A DNA stretch of 7,827 bases from Rhodospirillales bacterium (GTDB lineage Bacteria; Pseudomonadota; Alphaproteobacteria; Rhodospirillales; UBA2165). A program made the translations under genes and the position numbers. Shown here piece after piece: positions 5,291 to 7,827 of this stretch. The notes beneath the pieces are model-generated. The model had not been told where the DNA came from, did no database searches, and saw nothing but the letters and a program-made list of their open reading frames with translations. Location: the NCBI GenBank assembly GCA_013204125.1, contig JABMOP010000325.1, positions 1 to 7,827 of the forward strand, read 5' to 3'. Each line of letters starts with the position of its first letter. Within the stretch, counting starts at the first letter, position 1.

Positions 5291-6061
5291 GTAAAGGCCT
5301 GCCGTTTTGCCGGGCAACCACAAGGCCGCGCGCACCGCGCCGGCGGCGAAGATGACCCGCGAAGTGGCTTTGTGGCTCAGCTCCACGCGCTCGCCGGCGC
5401 CGGCAAAAATAACCGAATGTTCGCCGACCACGTCGCCGCCGCGCAAACTTGCAAAACCGATTTGGCCGCGCACCCGCTCGCCGGAGATGCCGTCGCGCCC
5501 CCGGGCCTGGACGTCGGGTAATTTAACGCCGCGCCCTTCGGCGGCGGCAAGCCCAAGACTCAAGGCCGTGCCGGACGGCGCATCGACTTTATGTTTGTGA
5601 TGCATTTCAAATATTTCGATGTCGTATTCTTCGTCCAACGTGGCGGCGAAGCGTTTGGTCGCCGCCATCAAGACCGTGACGCCGATCGAATAATTAGAGG
5701 CCCAGACAACCGGCAATTTTTCGGCGGCGCGCAAAAATGCTTTTTCTTGGCCCTCATCAAAACCGGTTGTGCCGATCACCATCGGCGTATTGGCCGCGCC
5801 CGCCAGGGCCACATGTTCGAGGGTCGGGCCGGGCAGGCTGAATTCTATGACCACGTCCGATGCCGCCAAGACCGCCGCCGCATCATCGGTGATTTGAAGC
5901 CCTAAAGGCGCCAACCCGGCTTGGCCGGCGACATCTTTGCCGAGCGCCGCGTGGCCCTTGGCTTCGGAACCGCCCGCCAATTCGGCGCCGTTCGTCTCCA
6001 AGACCTGGGCCACCAGCATCCGGCCCATGCGCCCGGCGCATCCGATAATTCCGATTTTCAT
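5258..6061 (-). CDS. dapB: 4-hydroxy-tetrahydrodipicolinate reductase
   Basis: A full-length 267-residue DapB. It reduces hydroxytetrahydrodipicolinate with NAD(P)H in the diaminopimelate/lysine pathway, feeding peptidoglycan and protein synthesis. The N-terminal dinucleotide fold begins MKIGIIGCAGRMGRML (glycine motif at residues 7-13). VIGTTGF (95-101) and ASNYSIGV (121-128) are the conserved hinge segments. The family signature EMHHKHKVDAPSGTA (152-166) holds catalytic His154 and Lys158, corresponding to His159 and Lys163 of E. coli. SLRGGDVVGEH (205-215) is the conserved C-terminal motif. The ATG at 6061-6059 has a good AGAGGGG site a few bases upstream. It follows dnaJ by 70 bp on the same strand and may be partly co-transcribed with it. 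Its 3' end is duplicated beyond ribH2. Confidence 0.97.
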   Translation of the reverse strand: MKIGIIGCAGRMGRMLVAQVLETNGAELAGGSEAKGHAALGKDVAGQAGLAPLGLQITDDAAAVLAASDVVIEFSLPGPTLEHVALAGAANTPMVIGTTGFDEGQEKAFLRAAEKLPVVWASNYSIGVTVLMAATKRFAATLDEEYDIEIFEMHHKHKVDAPSGTALSLGLAAAEGRGVKLPDVQARGRDGISGERVRGQIGFASLRGGDVVGEHSVIFAGAGERVELSHKATSRVIFAAGAVRAALWLPGKTAGLYGMNDVLGLED

Positions 6062-6131
6062 AAAATCCCCTCTGTCCCTTAAAAAAGGAGCGCCCCGCAG
6101 CCTGTCCCCGTCCTCAGGCCTTATAAATACC

Positions 6132-7259
6132 CTAGTCTTTCAAATCTTCCCACAGGTCTTTGACCTTTGTGAAAAAACCTTCCGATTCCGGATTGTTTTT
6201 GGCGCTGTCGGCCTCTTCGGCGAATTGTTGCAGCAGCGCTTTTTGTTTTTTGGTGAGGTTGACCGGCGTCTCCACATTGGCCTGCACAAACATGTCGCCG
6301 CGATCTTTGGTGCGCAGCACCGACATGCCCTTGCCCTTGAGCCGGAATTGACGGCCCGACTGGGTGCCGGCGGGGATGGTTATGCGGGCGCGTCCCGCAT
6401 CGACGGTCGGCACTTCGATATGCCCGCCCAAGGCCGCAGTGGCAATCGGGATCGGCACTTTGCAATAAATATTTGGCCCTTCGCGGGTAAAAATATGGTG
6501 GCCGGCAACGGATATGAAAATATATAAATCACCCGCCGCCGCGCCGTGCATCCCAGCTTCGCCTTCGCCTGCCAGGCGAATACGCGTGCCGTCTTCAACG
6601 CCCGCAGGGATGGTGACGGATAGGGTCTTTTCCTGGGCTACCCGACCGGAACCGGAACATTTGGAACATGCTTCTTTGATAACCCGGCCCTGGCCGCGGC
6701 AGGTCGGGCAGGTGCGCTCGATCGTGAAAAAACCCTGCTGCGCCCGGACCTTGCCATGCCCTTGGCAACCGGGGCAGGTATCGGGCTGGATACCGCCTTT
6801 GGAGCCGATGCCGTTGCAATCTTTGCACTGCACCGCTGTCGGTACGCGAATATTGGTCTTGGCCCCGTTGTAAGCCTGAGCCAGCGAAATTTCCATGTTG
6901 TAACGCAAATCGGCGCCGCGCATCGATTGGGCGCCGCCGCCTTGCCGGCCGCCGCCAAAATCGCCGAACATTTCATCGAAAATATCGGCAAAGCCCTGAC
7001 CGAACCCTTGACCGCCGGCGCCGGCGCCGCCTTGTTCGAACGCGTCATGGCCGAAACGGTCATAGGCCGCACGCTTTTGATCGTCCGACAAGACGTCGTT
7101 AGCTTCGTTAAGCTCTTTGAATTTCTTTTCGGCGTCCGCATTGCCGGAATTGCGGTCCGGATGATGTTCCATGGCCCGCTTGCGATAGGCCTTTTTTATT
7201 TCATCGGCGGCCGCATCGCGGTCGACCCCAAGCGTTTCGTAGTAATCTTTTTTCGCCAT
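6132..7259 (-). CDS. dnaJ: Chaperone protein DnaJ (type I Hsp40)
   Basis: The co-chaperone delivers unfolded substrates to DnaK and stimulates its ATPase. From the ATG at 7259 the protein has 375 residues, the usual length. The J domain occupies about 1-70 with the HPD motif at 33-35. A Gly/Phe-rich linker follows to about 110. The zinc-binding region carries four CxxCxGxG-type repeats: Cys145/148, 162/165, 184/187 and 198/201. The two beta-barrel substrate domains follow, including GDLYIFISVAGHHIFTREG and LGGHIEVPT, then a short C-terminal dimerisation region. A TTG one codon upstream (7262-7260) could be read as a start, but MAKKDYYETLG from the ATG is the standard DnaJ beginning, with AGGG about eight bases upstream. 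It lies 89 bp after dnaK on the same strand. Confidence 0.98.
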   Translation of the reverse strand: MAKKDYYETLGVDRDAAADEIKKAYRKRAMEHHPDRNSGNADAEKKFKELNEANDVLSDDQKRAAYDRFGHDAFEQGGAGAGGQGFGQGFADIFDEMFGDFGGGRQGGGAQSMRGADLRYNMEISLAQAYNGAKTNIRVPTAVQCKDCNGIGSKGGIQPDTCPGCQGHGKVRAQQGFFTIERTCPTCRGQGRVIKEACSKCSGSGRVAQEKTLSVTIPAGVEDGTRIRLAGEGEAGMHGAAAGDLYIFISVAGHHIFTREGPNIYCKVPIPIATAALGGHIEVPTVDAGRARITIPAGTQSGRQFRLKGKGMSVLRTKDRGDMFVQANVETPVNLTKKQKALLQQFAEEADSAKNNPESEGFFTKVKDLWEDLKD

Positions 7260-7329
7260 CAACCCGGCCCTATCATTCTAATCCATCCTGGAAACGGCGC
7301 TCTGCATATCGGCGTGGGCGGCGTTAATG

Positions 7330-7349
7330 AACCCAAGGGTCTTTGGGTT
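7330..7349 (-). promoter_or_regulatory. Hairpin in the dnaK-dnaJ intergenic region
   Basis: AACCCAA (7330-7336) and TTGGGTT (7343-7349) form a perfect 7-bp stem with a 6-base loop, directly at the dnaK stop codon. In the dnaK-dnaJ reading direction no U-run follows, so it is not a standard intrinsic terminator. It may be an mRNA-processing or stabilising hairpin that lets dnaK transcripts outnumber dnaJ transcripts, a known arrangement in dnaKJ operons. That role is inferred. Confidence 0.45.
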
Positions 7350-7827
7350 TAGTCTTTTTTCTCATTGGTTTTTTGGTCCGGCTTCGCATCAGGATCAACT
7401 TCTTCGAAATCGGCATCGACGACGGTCGCATCGTCGCCCGCCGATGAATTTGCATCGCCCGCATCTCCGCCCGTGCCAGACATCGGATCACCGCCTTCTT
7501 CCTGGCTTGCCTTATACATGGCTTCGCCAAGTTTCATGGCGACCTGCATCAAAGCATCGGATTTAGCTTTGAGGTCAGCGGCATCTTCGGTGTCGAGTAC
7601 CTCTTTCAAAGAGCTAACGGCGGCTTCTATTTCCGATTTTTCTTCTTCGGAAACTTTGTCGCCATACTCGTCAAGGTTTTTTCCGGTGGAATGGATCAGC
7701 ATGTCGGCGTTGTTGCGCAGTTCGACCAATTCTTTGCGTTTTTTGTCTTCGTCCGCATGCGCTTCGGCGTCGTGGACCATTTTATCAATATCATCATCAG
7801 AAAGACCGCCCGATGCCTGGATACGGA
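7349..7827 (-). CDS. dnaK: Chaperone DnaK (Hsp70), C-terminal part
   Basis: The last 159 residues of DnaK; the gene begins beyond the right edge. The visible part starts in the substrate-binding domain (IRIQASGGLSDDDIDKMVHD), which is diagnostic of DnaK. It continues through the helical lid (AEAHADEDKKRKELVELRNN, then NADMLIHSTGKNLDEYGDKV) and ends in a Gly/Asp/Ser-rich disordered tail with DATVVDADFEEVD. In this protein 13 further residues (DAKPDQKTNEKKD) follow the EEVD-like motif. DnaK is the ATP-dependent chaperone partnered by the adjacent DnaJ. The heat-shock promoter would lie upstream of dnaK and is not in the window. Confidence 0.98.
   Translation of the reverse strand, partial: RIQASGGLSDDDIDKMVHDAEAHADEDKKRKELVELRNNADMLIHSTGKNLDEYGDKVSEEEKSEIEAAVSSLKEVLDTEDAADLKAKSDALMQVAMKLGEAMYKASQEEGGDPMSGTGGDAGDANSSAGDDATVVDADFEEVDPDAKPDQKTNEKKD

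Noticed and set aside
4955..5521. Long plus-strand open frame across the riboswitch and the dapB 3' end
   Set aside because: It lies over an RFN element and antisense to dapB, has no recognisable protein pattern and is explained by GC-rich shadow coding.
6070..6125. Terminator between dnaJ and dapB
   Set aside because: On the minus strand a GCCTG/CAGGC stem has a 10-base loop, and the T6 run (6082-6087) lies about 15 bases further on, so the two do not form a standard intrinsic terminator. The run itself sits in a weak CCTT-TTTT-AAGG hairpin.
7260..7262. TTG as the dnaJ start
   Set aside because: The next codon is ATG, gives the canonical MAKKDYY start and HPD at 33-35, and has better ribosome-site spacing.

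Overview
The window looks like a chromosomal segment of an alphaproteobacterium of moderate-to-high GC content. The evidence is the dnaK-dnaJ-dapB order, a Brucella/rhizobial-type (type II) lumazine synthase behind an FMN riboswitch, a PfkB kinase of the alphaproteobacterial adenosine-kinase type, and a bactofilin. My impression is that it is closer to Rhodospirillales than to Rhizobiales, but the sequence alone cannot settle this. There are no rRNA or tRNA genes, insertion sequences, phage genes or CRISPR arrays. Most genes are housekeeping.

Layout, left to right: (1) The 5' part of a PfkB-family (adenosine-kinase-like) gene on the minus strand, with a readable sigma70-type promoter. (2) A tightly spaced plus-strand trio, 264-2354: an EI24/CysZ-type membrane protein, a bactofilin, and a lipoprotein with a decapeptide repeat tail. 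Gaps are about 20 bp, so this is probably one envelope-related operon. (3) Endonuclease III (nth, minus strand), convergent with the lipoprotein gene. (4) A membrane-anchored class III adenylate/guanylate cyclase (plus strand) with a periplasmic sensor region, divergent from nth. (5) On the minus strand, a self-contained unit of promoter, FMN riboswitch and ribH2. (6) dapB, dnaJ and the C-terminal part of dnaK, all on the minus strand in the order dnaK-dnaJ-dapB.

The most unusual observation concerns the ribH2 unit. The last ~34 bp of dapB occur a second time just beyond ribH2 (4420-4456 versus 5257-5290; 31 of 34 aligned bases identical plus one 3-base indel). The promoter-riboswitch-ribH2 unit is therefore bracketed by direct repeats of the dapB 3' end. 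The outer copy is a non-functional remnant, and the ribH2 stop codon lies inside it. This looks like the scar of a cassette inserted at the dapB tail, or of a local duplication. I did not see a wholly new multi-gene system. The other points worth attention are the candidate anti-Shine-Dalgarno helix downstream of the riboswitch, the cyclase that appears to lack a HAMP domain, and the envelope trio.

Functionally, the dnaK-dnaJ pair serves protein folding, dapB lysine and peptidoglycan precursor synthesis, ribH2 flavin synthesis under FMN feedback, nth base-excision repair, and the cyclase second-messenger signalling. The left-hand trio and the kinase are probably envelope and nucleoside-salvage functions respectively.
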